Source: Rotaria socialis
Taxonomy: Eukaryota > Rotifera > Eurotatoria > Philodinida > Philodinidae
DNA length: 64,000 nt
Assembly (NCBI GenBank): GCA_905331475.1
Contig: CAJNYU010004473.1
Span: 50,123-114,122, forward strand
Reading direction: 5' to 3'
Shown here: positions 37,501-51,127 of the stretch, one piece after another
How the letters are laid out: each line of letters opens with the position of its first letter
Position numbering within the stretch: the first letter of the stretch is position 1
Position numbers and translations under genes: made by a program
The notes under the pieces: generated by a model
Told to the model about the DNA's origin: nothing
What the model saw: only the letters and a program-made list of their open reading frames with translations
Databases searched by the model: none

Positions 37501-39424
37501 CTGTTGAATTTGTTTATATTGATGTCATTGACATCATCGAAAGGGATTCTTTATTTTATTTTTTTTGACGTCATTCTGTTGTTGTGCTAGTTTTCCATTC
37601 TGTCTCGAGCATATGATGTACGTCATGTATGTATACGAAACGGAAGAATGCAGATTAGTCTTTCCGCCCTATCTTTTTTTGTTATTGTGTGTGGAGGGAA
37701 AAAATATAGAAGGTTCTTTCTGTCTTGTTCTATTACGCTGTCTCTTGTGTTTTTATTGTCTCTAGAATGATGTATTTATTTGCAGTGGCACTGATTGATT
37801 GATTATAGCTCGAAAAAAAAAACATTTTGTCGTCTAAACATCATAATCAAATTGTCTGGTCATTGCTTAGAAATAATAATTTTTCAATTTTATGATAACA
37901 AGAGGAAGAAAAAAATATATCTATTAATCAATCCATATTTCATCTTGAGGCTAGCCAGAAAAACAACATTTTATAATAGTAAAACAATATGTAAGAGATA
38001 CTCAATTAATGAATAATCGAAGATTAAGTTGTTGTAATTAAATATGTGCAAAGAACTTTCTAGTGCTGCTTGTAAAGTGGAACATTTTTAAGGAAAGGAA
38101 AACATTCCACTAGCAAATTTTGAATAGAAATATTTTTTCTATAAGATAAGATTATTTGGAAAACTATGTTATTATTGACGTCAAGGATTTGAGCATCATT
38201 ACCATGCCACCTAGTTTAATGCTAGCCACAAATCTAGTTGCTAACTTTGCATTTGATTTTTTCAACCTATGATAGTTTTACTAGGATGATAAAAGATTTT
38301 TTCAAAAAGAAAATACATATTCGAGTGAGTGTTAGTGTTTACTTTTTAATTCATATTTTCGTGATTTTTTTGATGTGCACCAGAGTTTTCTGTATTCATC
38401 TCTAAATTTATGTTGCAAAAAATAAACAAACAGAATAGTGACCAAGAAAAGAGATTTTTAATCATTCCCTAGCTGCTATTTTTTTCCAACTAAAATAAAA
38501 TATTTTATAGAAATATATAACTCGTGAGAGTTGACTTGAAAAGAATGCACAATATAAATGAGATAATATTTCACAGCTATAATTCCTGATAAAAATATTG
38601 ATATCTCAATTATTTCTTGGAATAGAAGATAGCATTTGATGGTTATGTTTTTGACAGTAACTGTAAAATAACGGCGTCAATATTACAACGGAATAGTAAG
38701 TTTTAAAATGGCAGGGGTGTATAAAACGGTGAAGCGAACCAACAGAAAACTGTCCATCAACGTATAGTATATATTGTGATGTGGAATTTTTCGATATCAA
38801 TTTCGATCGTTCTAGCACGCGATCTAATGATATCTGAATTCGAAAATGTATGCTCTCTATTTTATGCATCCAGAAGAAGTTTGTTCATCCGACTATAAAT
38901 AGTTCTTTCTATCAAATCCTTGAGAAGTCTTTACAAAACTGAATAAATAGCATTTCTATTAATATTTTAGGTCTACGTCATAAGCGTTCTATCCGTGGAA
39001 AAGCCATTTTGCTGGGGACTTCCAGCTTCAAGATTCATAGCAGACTTTTCACAGGCTACGCGTAGGAATAGTTTTCCTTCTTGTCAACTATCCTCATAAA
39101 ATGCCTTGACAAACTTATTTCTTCTTGTAAATTTTAGTAATCATTTAGCCTAAAATATAAATTGATGTTGTTATCGATGCATTGATTACTTTCCTCAAAC
39201 ACTGAACAAATGTTTAATCTCAATGAGTGAGAAAAAAGTAGCAAATTCCGGAAAATATTGCTTGCTAAAGTCGTTCAACATGAGCGATCCAAAGTTTAGC
39301 AAGATTTGAGAAAACAACCGAAAATAAATTTGAAAACATGGAAACAGTACAGTTATAAATCATTGAACATAAAATCAGCAATAATGATTTTAATGCATTC
39401 AGATGAGAATATAATAATAATACA
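37501..39424. other. Intergenic stretch
   Basis: AT-rich. Part of the first few hundred bases could hold upstream exons of the minus-strand gene ending at 37251, but no splice pair was convincing. Otherwise nothing supported. Confidence 0.35.
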
Positions 39425-39798
39425 CAGGAACCGCGAAAACGGGGGAGGGGGGTGTACACCCCCTCCCCCCAATAAAACGATTTAGCAAAGAATTGGGCAA
39501 AAATGAAGGATAGACCTATCCAACTTCCAGAGAACGCGCATTCTAATTTTAAAATTTTTGATTTTTTGAGGTTATTATGCTTATGTGTGAAATAAACTAA
39601 TAATCATGTTTTTTTGTTTTCCTTGTCATGAGTTTGCTCGAAAAATAAAGTATTTTAATTGAACAACCTAACTGTGGTGTCGTATTAAAAAATTTCACTA
39701 CGAGTACGTCTCTTAAAGTTTTTTACACTTTACNAACTTTTTTACACATTACCACCCCCCCCCCCCCAAATCTTAGACTCTTCTTCGAGCGGCCCCTG
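39425..39798. mobile_element. hAT-like MITE with perfect 8-bp target duplication
   Basis: Left end CAGGAACCGCG and right end CGGCCCCTG (reverse complement CAGGGGCCG) fit hAT termini. The octamer ataataca flanks both sides exactly (39417-39424 and 39799-39806). Inside is a near-perfect palindrome of G and C runs around gtgtacac (about 39440-39470), plus a C run at 39755-39768. A single N lies at 39734. 374 bp, no coding capacity. Confidence 0.75.
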
Positions 39799-39806
39799 AT
39801 AATACA

Positions 39807-42800
39807 TGATAAGTGAAACAAGGAAGAAGTTTTAAATAATGTGTAGGAAAATGAATTTTTTTCTGTGAAGTGATCAAGTACAATGGCTGGTTTTATGTTT
39901 TTTGTTACTATAGTGCGAACAAAAGGTGCAGTTTTCAATGTTTAACAAAAATGATTAATGATCATTATCAATTACTTGTGAGAATGTGGGTTTGATAAGA
40001 ATGAAAATTTTCCCCATACAATGCATTGTATGGCGTATGAAGTTACACTCGTATAATTACAAAGATTTGGGATCAAGGAGCACAATCGAGTGATGTGAAT
40101 TGATGAGTCCTATCTGAATTCCGTGTGTTTTATTAATATTTTGAAAAAAAGAAGAGTTACATAACGGGGAGAAAAAGAAAAAATTCAAACAGTAGCATCT
40201 CTTTATCTTATTCAGAAGCTTCCAGAAGTGAGAAATACGCGTGATAGAAAGAAGAAGAAAGAGTTATTTTCTACAATCGAAGAGATAAGAATGTTTATTA
40301 CGCTTAATGAGACCAACATTAAGAATCCCGACGATTTGAATATGTGAGTTGAATAAGTAGCAAAAATGTTTTGTGCGAAATTTACAAAACTTATGATAAT
40401 AGAAATAGTGTTATGCTCATGTTTCTTTAAGGTATATAAACCTATCTGAGGCTAGTCTTCTTAAAATTGGATATTGCTTAAAAATCAAGAAGGATATGTG
40501 TTTCATTCTTTGATGAAGTTCAAATCGAAGTAGAATATTCAGAATTAACGTAAGGATATTAAAGTGAAATACAAAGACGATGATTGTTGTCGAAATAAAT
40601 TGGTGTAAATATAAATCAGCTAGTTAATTCAGATACTTTATCGAGTTCTACGATCAAAGGATTTTCATCAAGGCTCATAGCACAGATCGAGTAGTAAGCC
40701 TTTCCAGAGTTTTAAGGTTCTGTCAGTATTGAATATGAGCGTTTCTTGTAGGTATAAAAACTCTAATAGAAAGATTTAAAGTACAAGTAGTCATGTACAG
40801 TTGCTAGTGCTATGCATTATTTCTTCAAAATTTTCTGTTTTCATCTGTTGATATATTAATTAGATTCATATCAACTCTTTGCATCTCCAGAAACAAGAAG
40901 ATGTGGTTTGAGACGGCTGAAAAGCTTTGAGAAAAACTTCTGATTAGCCTAAATAAATTCTAAAATCGATGACCTGTAAAAGCAACATGTTGTACTCAAG
41001 AGTTTTCAGATTTTCAAGGTTACTGCTGATTGTTTCTCACGAGAGACAACACAACATTGATTGTAACTCATATGAAAAATCGGCAGACTCTCGAGTCGGG
41101 TGATTTCAGTTGGGTAGTTCCATTGATGTCTGCTATTATTTTTGGCAGAACCAGCTGATACACATTTAAATGGAGAAACACATTTGCCGAGAAGGTATGC
41201 GTGGGCAAATGCATTTATATCTATATGAATATATGCCTATATATAATATATATCTATATAGGATTGCTAGTTCAGTCACTCAGCCGTTTACAAGTGCGCC
41301 AGTGGAAAGTAAGTTACATTAAAGGGACGTATGGTGCGTATAAAACTAAATTTGCAGTATTTTATCTATGGATATAGTTTGATAGTAATGCATGTAGATA
41401 TTACTGTCGTCATTTAGTATCGCACGCATCTAAAAATGTAATTAGCTCAATCAGCATCTCTATAAATCAGTTAATGTGTGAACATTATGATACGAGTCTC
41501 ACAAATAGCAGACTTGATTGAATTGATTCCATTGCTCTTCGCACAGGATCCGACTATCAAAATCATGAGAATATTAAAACTGTATTCTTGACCAGATGCG
41601 ATGTGTATCCAAAAGTTTTCAAGGACTAGAAACCGATTAGAAAAACTTTTACTGCAGCGCCTGCCATATCTCGTGTATTTTCTGGTCAGTTTCTTTGATT
41701 GATCGACTGCATCCAATCATTTTCATAAGGCTTCAACGGGTGTTTTGCTCATTTTTATTCTCATTCTTCTCAATTACAGGACGTGATGACTAGTTTCAAC
41801 GTCACAAAAATGTTGGAAAAACTGTTGCGTCTAGTGCGATGTCTGTCATGAGAGGCGGACTTCTTTTGTTTTCCTATAACTTTCCAGCTGCTTCTCGTTG
41901 GAAGATAAGAAAAATACCTCGAAATGGCATCGTTTCCACATGGATCTTATTGAGAGCATTGACTTGAAATGTTGTATACCAAACAGCCACTGAATAGCTA
42001 ATTAAGTAAATACAGATATACTAACTTTTTAGAAATCAGTTGGCATACTTGCATTAAAAGTCAGAATCTCTGGTTGTAATCAGAGACGATTGGTGTCACT
42101 TGCAGCAACACTTTCAAAGCTTTTTGATATAATTATATAGGAAAAAGTTAGATAATGGGCAGGAACCAATACTTGCGTTTGATACGGTACAGTGTCACAT
42201 AGTCTTTAGGTGGAGTAAATCGAAAATATCTCATGCATTTGTTATTGTACTAGAAAGCAGTGGTCTGACTCCTTGGTTCTGCACTATTTTTCAAAGATCT
42301 CCATGTACTTATATCTTGGCTCATAATTTGTAAACTAGTACAAGAATTGAAGAAAACTTCTAAATTTTTTTGCAGTAATGGTGACAAGTTTTTCATTCGC
42401 GAATACAAAATTTAGTACTAAGAGTACCTATGGAGGGCCGAAAAAGTATAAATAGCTAAAAGAATATAGACATTTACGTTTTTCTTAGATACATAAGTTG
42501 TTCGTTTTCACGAACAATAGAGAAATCTCTATTAAAATATGTGTTTTCATTTTAGCTTCTCTCTTTTTTTGGCTTAAACTTTCCCAATATATTCGATTCT
42601 CATAAAAAAAAAGAACCTGAAAATACTAAGTTTAACACAATTTGAGAACAGATTGCAAGGAATTTTCTTTAAATAGCAAATGAACTTTTATTAACAGATT
42701 ATGTCGAACAATATTTCAACAGTAAACAAGAACTAATGAATAGCTTATACTTAGATCGCTAAAGGTTCTTTTTACAAAGGCATATTTTATGATGATTTAT

Positions 42801-43401
42801 TTTGTATGATTAACACTAAATCTATTTCTTACGGATACAATGTACGCAATTAACTCGTGAATCACTCTTTTTGCGGTGATTGTGCATTATGAGCTATGCG
42901 GAATTCGCCATACTTTACTTGGCGCTTTGTCTTTTTCTTTGATTCTCCTCGTCACTCCCTCCAATTATTCGTCAGAATTTTTCTCTTCGTTATATTTTAT
43001 TTACCAAACGTCCCATCATACGAATATATTTCTTCTCATATTCCTTCTTATTTTGCATGATTTTCAACTGTGCCCATGCAAAACAAACGACTGAAAATAC
43101 TTCTCTTAGTTCTTGTAAGCATTTTTTGATTAAAACAATCAGCAAACAAAGTTAAATAAAAACAAACATAATCTCGTTGGTCGGACCTCGCAATTTTCTT
43201 TTGTTTTTGAATATCCTACAGCTTCTATAATATTTTTTTTTCTATTTATAGTACTAAAGTATTTCTGACGAGTTGTTATTGTTTAAATCAAGCGTTTTGG
43301 TAGAATATTTTGTTCGTATATAGTTTAATCAAACATTGCCAGATGCGTGCCATTTGCTTTTTTTTTTATCTCATTCAATGCGATATTTCATTTTACATTA
43401 G
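39807..43401. other. Gene-free stretch
   Basis: Long AT-rich region with a (ta)-rich tract at about 41215-41262. Open frames (for example 41471-41716 minus and 42876-43094 plus) show no domain or splice support. No repeat boundaries were recognised. Confidence 0.4.
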
Positions 43402-43581
43402 GTCCAAAGTACGATAGCACTTCTGGAAAATATTATCAAAATATATTTAAAATTATGCTAGTCTTGAGTGTGTTGACAGCAGACTGCATAATCAATTTCA
43501 TAAGATTAACAAAACCACATCCGTTGCCTCTATCCTATATAATCGTATGTTGCCTAAACATTCTTTCACTAATCATACAAG
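43402..43581 (+). CDS. Orphan membrane-protein exon
   Basis: 180 bp with clean borders: acceptor ttttacattag and donor caag|gtaagg, both phase 1, so the exon is symmetric. It encodes about 60 residues with two hydrophobic helices (KIMLVLSVLTADCIINFI and YIIVCCLNILSLII) joined by a short polar turn. The layout recalls the N-terminal TMD0 of ABCC transporters, but the match is too short for an assignment. I found no joining exons with confidence. Confidence 0.35.
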
Positions 43582-44799
43582 GTAAGGTGTTATCTATAGA
43601 TTTTAATCGATTAATTTTAATTAAAGTTTATTAGTAACAGTTTTCCGCTTGGTAAACGCTAATCCGGCGAATGAGCAGGTTTGATAAAAATCTATTGGAG
43701 CAAAATATTTACCCTAGTCGGTTTGATTATTTTTATTCGAGACACGATATTGAATACAAACAAGAAATAGCCCGTTGCAATACGCGATTACTGTGCATAC
43801 GAGAGGAAAAAACACTTCTTTTTTTTTCGTTATATATTATCCAAGCTGTGCGATAAAAAATAAAAACTAGGAGAGATATACAGTGAGACTAGCCACACTC
43901 CATATATTTCGATATACATAATAAAAACAGTTGTCGACTGATTTCGTTACTCCTATCCGACTACAGATATAAACGAACATTGTAGTCATCTGAAAATAGT
44001 CTGATTGGCAGCATTGAAAGCGTGCTATTCAAAATTACGTGAGCAATTTTCATGAGAAGACATGTGCTTTGTTTTTTTGGATATGACAATTTTATTAAAC
44101 TTGCTCTAATCATTTGAATACAATCAAGTATTGGTTAAAGCCTGTCAGATTATGATAATGATAAGACAATGATGATGACAAGTATTTATGACAAGCGAGC
44201 ATTAATAATAATATATTTATCTTGTTTTTCTTTTGATATCAAGTTGAAAATGTGAAATCATTAGAATCATTGCTTTCGTAGACTTTCTTCTATGTCTAAA
44301 ATACCAAGATAAGTAAATAATACCCAGTCATCACCCTTTTCTTTTTCTGATCAGTTAGATTTTTTTTTCTATGTATGTTCGCGTGAGACGAAAACAAATT
44401 AAATCAAACAAAACAACAAAAATAAAGAAGAACAACAAAGAAAGAAAAGCTACCTATTAGATATTCTTTGCTCTTTTTGAGTTCACGCCCATACGAATGA
44501 AAACTAGCTACTTGAAGATGTATTTATTGGAAGGGAGAGAAAAGAGTGATATGATAGAAAATAGGTAACTGCTTTCTCTTTTCTCTCTCTGGCTTCCATT
44601 GCTAAGCATTCAATGCCGCGAACGTAACAGAAGTTTTTACTCTTTCGTCTGATGATGAGGCGCACAATTTTGCTCCTGTTAACCAAAAAACTTTTCTTTT
44701 CAATTAAATGTTTTGCCTTTTTGTGTTCTTTCGATTTTAGATCAATGAAACTCTTCTGGATTTTCAATAGAATGTTAACTAAATAAACGAATCTTCACA
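43582..44799. other. Intergenic stretch
   Basis: AT-rich sequence upstream of the lectin-like gene. No supported exon or element. Confidence 0.35.
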
Positions 44800-47700
44800 A
44801 TGATATATATCAATTACATAGTTCTCATACATTTATTAACTTTAATTTGTGCACAATTACCATCATGTAAGTAATACAAAGAGAGAGAGAGAGAGCGAAA
44901 AATTCCTTCTTCACGTGTTTTGAGTATGTATTCATTTATATCTATTATTAAACTGATTCCCCCATATGTGATAGCATCATTTTACAATAATGCAACGGTC
45001 TGTTCTTTTTCTCGAATGCTCGCGCAAATTGGAGTAATAAAAAACCCTATTATTATTGGTAGGAGTATGCTGTCGAGTTCAGTCGAGTGTACTTAACTCA
45101 GGTATACATCTGGTCAGTTAACAGATAGATGACAGTTGATTCCTGTCATAATAAATCCGAAGTGATAAAACTCAGTAAACAAAAAGCTAATTGTTTTCTG
45201 TATAGAAAACATCACCGGATCTAACGAATAAACGATGCTGAATTGTTTTTTTTACTCACACAGATAGGTTAGGTTTCGGCAATAACTCATCGAAGAAATA
45301 GATCAATACTGTTTCATTAGAGAAAAAATATATCTAATTGTTATCAGTGTAATGCTCAAGGATTTTGATGGTATCAAATAAATTAATACTATTTAATATT
45401 GATAACATAAATAAATTTCGATATATACTTATGTTTACATGTTTAATTATTTTTTAAAGTTTACTTCTTAATACCTTCAATTTAATTCTCACCTTGAGCT
45501 TTTCATTTTGAAAACTATGATTTAAATAACCTTTACTAGGACTTATAATTCATTTATTTAATCAACGATTTTTGTTGTTCGTAATCTGGTATTTCGCACC
45601 AACAAACCACCTATAAATGATAATTCTATAGCAAAATAAAAGTTAATCTGTTCTGTTTTTGTTTTTTGTTAAATCTCTTTAGCCAGTACTTCTCTACTAC
45701 CGGTATACAATCCAACAACTCGTTGTCATCACCTGACTCTATTTGATCAAAATCTTACATTTGCTCTTTGTTTTCAACGTACATCAGAGAAACAACATCC
45801 ACATAACCATAATTCTGCATCGAAATTTTGTTCAACTAATTATCCGCCGGATGGCCATTCAGTTGATTTATTCTCTTTATCTTCATCAACGATCGATAAA
45901 CTTTTCCAAAGTTTAACTAATCTTTACAACGTAAAAAATTCTTATATAGATCCACCCAAACCAAATTATCTATGGATAGGATCAAGTAAGCTGTAATGAT
46001 CAGATTATTTTCAAAATGAAATTTTAGATTTCACACAGACTTTAACAAATAATGAATTTTGGTGTCCAGAGCAATGTCGCGAAAACAATGAACCACAAAA
46101 CTTTTTAATAATTAACATACGTTGCCCATATAATAATGTTAGTAAACCATGTGTATCGACAAAAAGTCTACATTGGAAACGTGCTCCATTTATTTGTTTA
46201 ACCAATCAAGCGATAACCATCGAAAATCAAATTTCATTAGAACCTATTCATGTTACACCAATTTATTCAAGTAACATTTTTTTTTCTTCTGGAAAAATGA
46301 GAAAACCAACCGATAGAAAATATTTTAGATGACACCATTGTTTTCTATGATAAAAATTCCTGTTTAATTGTTCGTACAAGAACGCATCAATATACATTTT
46401 GTTTTCGACGTCAATCATGTTCGCATTCAAAAAACAGTGCATTTTGTACTGCCCGACATGATGCAAGTCGTATATGTAAACATGAAAAAAACGGTTCAAA
46501 TCTATTGACAATAGAAAACGATGATGAATATCAACTTGTATCTGATATTATTTCTCGTTATTCAAATGAAACAATACTTAACGAAGATGGTATTCTAACA
46601 AATAAACGTAATTCGCCTGCACAATGGATGTGGATTGATGGAGTGAAAAGTAAAATAGTGTTTGTCAGGAAAATTTCGAAAGAAAATGTTTTTTTTTCCA
46701 TTCATATAGGTTCTAATAATACTTATCGATGGTATACCGATGATAATGTTGAAGCAACAATTACAGACAAGTACTGGTGTGATAAAATCGTGAATTGTTC
46801 AGGCGGACGAGGAAATGATCACGTCGCATTGAGCATCAGTTGCCAAGCGAATAGCAATAGCCTACAAGCTTGTCTAGCGTCAAAACGACGATCAGAACCA
46901 GCACCATTTGCATGCAAACGGACACTAAGAAAGAACGAAGGCAACGAAACTCGGTTGTAATTCGATTATTAAAATGATAAAGATTTTCTTTTTCTAGACG
47001 TCATATTGAACTATACTCTTCTTCGAAGTTCAACTCCTGCTACAATAGAATCGACTCCTGCTACAATAGAATCGACTCCTGCTACAATAGAATCGACTCC
47101 TGCTACAATAGAATCGACTCCTGCTACAATAGGATCAACTCCTGCTACAATAGAATCGACTACTGTAACACCAGTTTATGAAAAAAGTTAATTTTGTTCA
47201 TTTCTATTTTCATTTCTGATTTTGTCTGATAAATTAGATGAAACATCGATTTACTATGACGAACATCATTGCTTAACTGTTCAAACACGTTCTCATCTTT
47301 ATACATTTTGTTTACGCCGACAAAATTGTACAGCGACAAAAGCCTACTGTACAAAATGGAGCCAAGCTCAAAACGATTGTAAAACACTGAAAAAGCAAGC
47401 AGATTTATTAACGATCGAAAACGATCAAGAAAGATCATTAGTCACAGATATAATTCAAAATTATTCACATGAAACACGTTTAACATTCAACGGTAGTTCA
47501 TACCGATTTTATCATTCATCAGATTTTGTATGGATTGATGGAGTACTACAAGGTTATTGAAATATAAGAATTTTCAAAAAAGAAAAATCTTTTTTTCTTC
47601 GTCATTTAGCTGATTCTCAAAGATATTTATGGAATAATGCACGTGAACCTATACCAGAACATTTATGGTGCCCGAAAAATGAATGTAATTCAACTCCTCA

Positions 47701-50116
47701 TGATCGTGTTATGTTAAATTTAATGTGTCATAAAAATAACTCATTAGTCTGTTTGGGTACACGTACCGAATGGCATCCAGCACCTTATATTTGTAAACGT
47801 ATACGAACCAAAGATCGTAAATATAAATTTTAATTTAAATCTGTGAAATTATTGTTTTATCATTTTGAAATAGAATGTCCTTTATTATTTGATAAACTTC
47901 TTTATATTCCTTCAAGTGAAATGATAATTATAGCAGTAAATCGAACGCTAGTATCCATTCAATGTAGACATCCGGAGTATTCTACAGAAATAAAACTGCA
48001 GTATCAATGTGATATTCAGACAAATCAATGGAGATTAATCTATGAAAATGATAATTTTACTTGCCGTAAGTTTTAGAAAATAAATATATTTGCAAACAAA
48101 AAAATAACAATTTGATTCTAGCTGTTTATGATATTCCTCCAATGATGACATCAAGTAATGAGTCCCAAACAACCGGTGTTACAAGTAAGAAATTTCTACT
48201 CACAATGCGATATGCATATACAGTGCATTACTCTAAGTATTAGCAGAACGTTCTTGAATTCAAGTTTTTTGAATGTCTCCACTGTTTTCTTCGCTTTTAT
48301 CTTGAGATTCTATTATTCTATACCGGTATTCAATCATCTTCATACTTTGTGGTTAACACTAGACGAGAAAAATAACAATTTGATGAAAATAATAGTGACA
48401 TAATAGTAATATAATACTGGTTGTCTGTCTCAAATGTCAATAGAATTAATAGTGCATGAAATAACAATAATTACTTTTTCTGTCTTGCCTCATTCATAGC
48501 TTCAACTCAAACGATATCTTCCGTGCCGAGTACTTCAAGTGCAATAAAAGGTACAGAACGAATAGACTAACTTCGATGTTAAATATTCAGAAAAACAAAA
48601 TTTAGAAAATGATTGTTCACAATCGGAACTGACATCTATAATAAATAATTTACCAACTCAAAATCGTAATATCTATTCGCAAAGATTAAAATCCTATTCA
48701 TCGTCGTATTATGATACAAGATTTAGATGTTATTTTAATGATTCAATTCAAATAACTTATCGATGTGATTTATCCAACAAACAATGGATCTATGTTCATG
48801 GATTTACAAGTAGTTTTAACAAGTGTCATTCACCGTGTAATAATGATGAACGAAATGCATTATTAAATAAATATTTTACAACAAACGAACAATCGAAAAT
48901 CCGCGCAAAGTACATAGAACGAACCAAATCATTACGTTTATCATGTTTAAATATAATTGAAAATCGATGGAAATCAATTAGATATAGATGCGGTACAATG
49001 ACAATAACAACTGCTCAGTGGTTTAAATTACATTCATGTTTTCAATCAACTGCAGTAAACACAACACAACCGCGTAAGTTTATTTTAAATTGTTATAGAA
49101 AGAAAATATTGAACTTGGAAAATAATCATATTCATAATATTTATTTTTACATCATCATAATTATTTGCAACATAACATCAAATTTACAAGGATAAATTTA
49201 TTACAAGCGACATAGACATCTGAACTAACACTTTGCTAATAAAATAAAGCCAAATGTATAAGAAAACAAAATTTGATATAGTGTAAAAATCTCAAAATGT
49301 TATCATACAGATAGTTTTGTTATAGAATTTTTCAAGCCATTAATTCAATAGAACTTTGCTGACAAAGGGAAATCAACTTGTTTGCTATATTTTTTATTAT
49401 TCGTATCCTATTAGTAGTGCTTTATTTTAGCTTTAATAGTTTCTATGTTGGTAAATCAAATAGTACCTCCATGTCCTCCAGTAGTAGCTCGTGGTAGCCG
49501 ATGTGAGCGACAATTGGGCGCATATATAATAGATAGCAACGGATGTAAACGAAAAGTATGCCCATCACTAAGTAATTTATGCAATGTAAGTAAAATAAAT
49601 TTTTGAGGCTTCATTTTACTTTCTCAATAATTTTCTTTCAGGCGATCAGTTGTCCATCGGACCGCATATGCCGAGTTATACCATGTCAAGCATGTATTCT
49701 AACTGATTATCTTCGGCCTGTCTGTGTGCATCTTAGTCGTACGTGATTTTTTGAAATATAGCTTTATTTGCTTTTTGTTTTTTAACCTTGACTAAAATGT
49801 TCAATTGACCAATTATTCATCTTTTTTACTATAGCTAACTCATCTGACGATGATTATTTATTTATCTTTAATAGAAATTTTAATTTCTATATCTATAAGT
49901 CTATGCTTTAATAATGCGACCGTGTGTGATTGTTTATTTTTTTAATTTTATTCGTTAAAGAATTTCCTTCGTCCTCTAGAAACCTCACTATGTGAACTTC
50001 AAAGACAATTAACTATATTAAATGATCCTGAATCAATTCGTCGTTGGGAACGTGAAGCGATAGCTGTCGTTCAGCGATATGCTAGTGAACAACTACTACG
50101 AATATCAATAAATTGA
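44800..50116 (+). CDS. Secreted mosaic protein with three C-type-lectin-like domains
   Basis: Fifteen exons (44800-44866, 45683-45985, 46028-46270, 46329-46649, 46710-46940, 46998-47186, 47238-47552, 47610-47816, 47874-48065, 48122-48184, 48500-48550, 48606-49073, 49431-49585, 49642-49738, 49980-50116) join in frame to 1,012 aa. Residues 1-18 are a signal peptide (MIYINYIVLIHLLTLICA). Three C-type-lectin-like domains follow (about 36-200, 212-382, 460-620), each on two exons split just after WIG/WIDG and ending in W-C...C...C-x-F/Y-I/A-C. A Thr/Ser linker with six TPATI(E/G)S repeats lies between the second and third. Next come Cys/Trp modules resembling sushi repeats (626-690, 729-870), then a compact Cys-rich segment (about 898-967). 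I see no EPN or QPD calcium/sugar motif, so ligand type is open. Intron 5 needs a GC donor; otherwise the protein stops at 46960. Likely extracellular recognition or adhesion. Confidence 0.8.
46941..46997 (+). other. Apparent GC-AG intron in the lectin-like gene
   Basis: The end of exon 5 reads gaag|gcaacg instead of |gt. Using GC at 46941 and AG at 46997 gives a 57-bp phase-1 intron at the same place, after CKR and a few residues, where the third lectin domain has an ordinary GT donor. No GT in the vicinity gives a sensible frame. Confidence 0.6.
47034..47163 (+). repeat. In-frame 21-bp tandem repeat (TPATI[E/G]S linker)
   Basis: Six near-identical copies of actcctgctacaatagaatc plus g, within exon 6 of the lectin-like gene; the fifth copy has Gly in place of Glu and a partial variant follows. 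They encode a Ser/Thr/Pro linker likely to be O-glycosylated. Confidence 0.9.
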
Positions 50117-50700
50117 TCTGTTTGTGACTTTTAACGATACTGAAGTTTTCTTCTGCTTCATACATTCTATCAAATGTTTTTTTTTTGTTAATAGTGAGAG
50201 TTATGCGTGTATTGTCCTATAGCTAAGAAATGATCTGAATAGAAAACAGTTTATTAAGTTACATAATAACAGAAACAATTATTTTTTTTAAATGTGTGTT
50301 ATATCAGCGATATTTATATTTCTTTTCATTTATTTGAACAAAATAAAATAAAATAAATTGATAATTTTAGGAAGCCAATTAAATTTTATGGTTAATCAGA
50401 TAAAGAATTTTCTCTGTGACTTCAATATTTCATTAACATTGTTTGATCATTTGAAGAAAAATCTCGTCAGAGATATTGCTGAGAGAGAAAAACAACAATA
50501 GTATCGCAAACATGATCAACGATTGAAGTTCTATACAAGATATTGAGTATGAATTAAAGTAGAGCAAAGGTAGTAGAAAACGTTTATGCAACAAAAAAGC
50601 TAGCATCATCGTTCATAGTAATCATAAAAGTTAATTATTTGAAAGCAGCAACTTTAATTATAAACGGCATTGAAAAACAGTCGTTTCGTTAGTTTTTTTT
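50117..50700. other. Intergenic stretch
   Basis: AT-rich 3' flank of the lectin-like gene with aataaaataaaataaa at about 50340, a possible polyadenylation region. Nothing else supported. Confidence 0.4.
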
Positions 50701-51127
50701 TAATGCGGTGCGAAGCATAGCATTCATGTAGTCCGTCGCGAGTTTTTTTTTTGTTTTTAACTTGACGCGTACGCATCAAAATAGTCATTTTCTTGTGCCA
50801 TGATCTCGGGATTGAAAAATCATAGAAAATTCGTTGAAACGTGAGATCGAAGTATCAAGGTCGAGTCTTTACATCTGTTTTCGAATCTTTAGTCTATTCA
50901 TTTACAGCTGATCTATGATAACGAATCATGAAGATAATTAATCGATCAATCGAAATCGATCCTTAAGAATGTATCGCTAAGTATGAATAGAGTTTCCTCA
51001 GTGATGAATTTCATTATGGTTACATAAAAAGTATTTAAGATTTCTCTGAATGGAAGTTTTTTCCTGAAGATCCGATTCGAGCTTTGCATCGGATTTCGTA
51101 TTCAAGTGAAACTTGAATACCATCTAG
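50701..51127 (+). mobile_element. Helitron/Helentron-like repeat, copy B1
   Basis: Begins taatgcggtgcgaagca and ends with a stem-loop (tattcaagtgaaacttgaata) followed by ccatCTAG. The start motif and the pre-terminal atcggatttcg are inverted relatives (clearer in copies B2 and C: gcttcgcaccgcattt). It is homologous to copies A and C. Non-coding. Confidence 0.55.
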
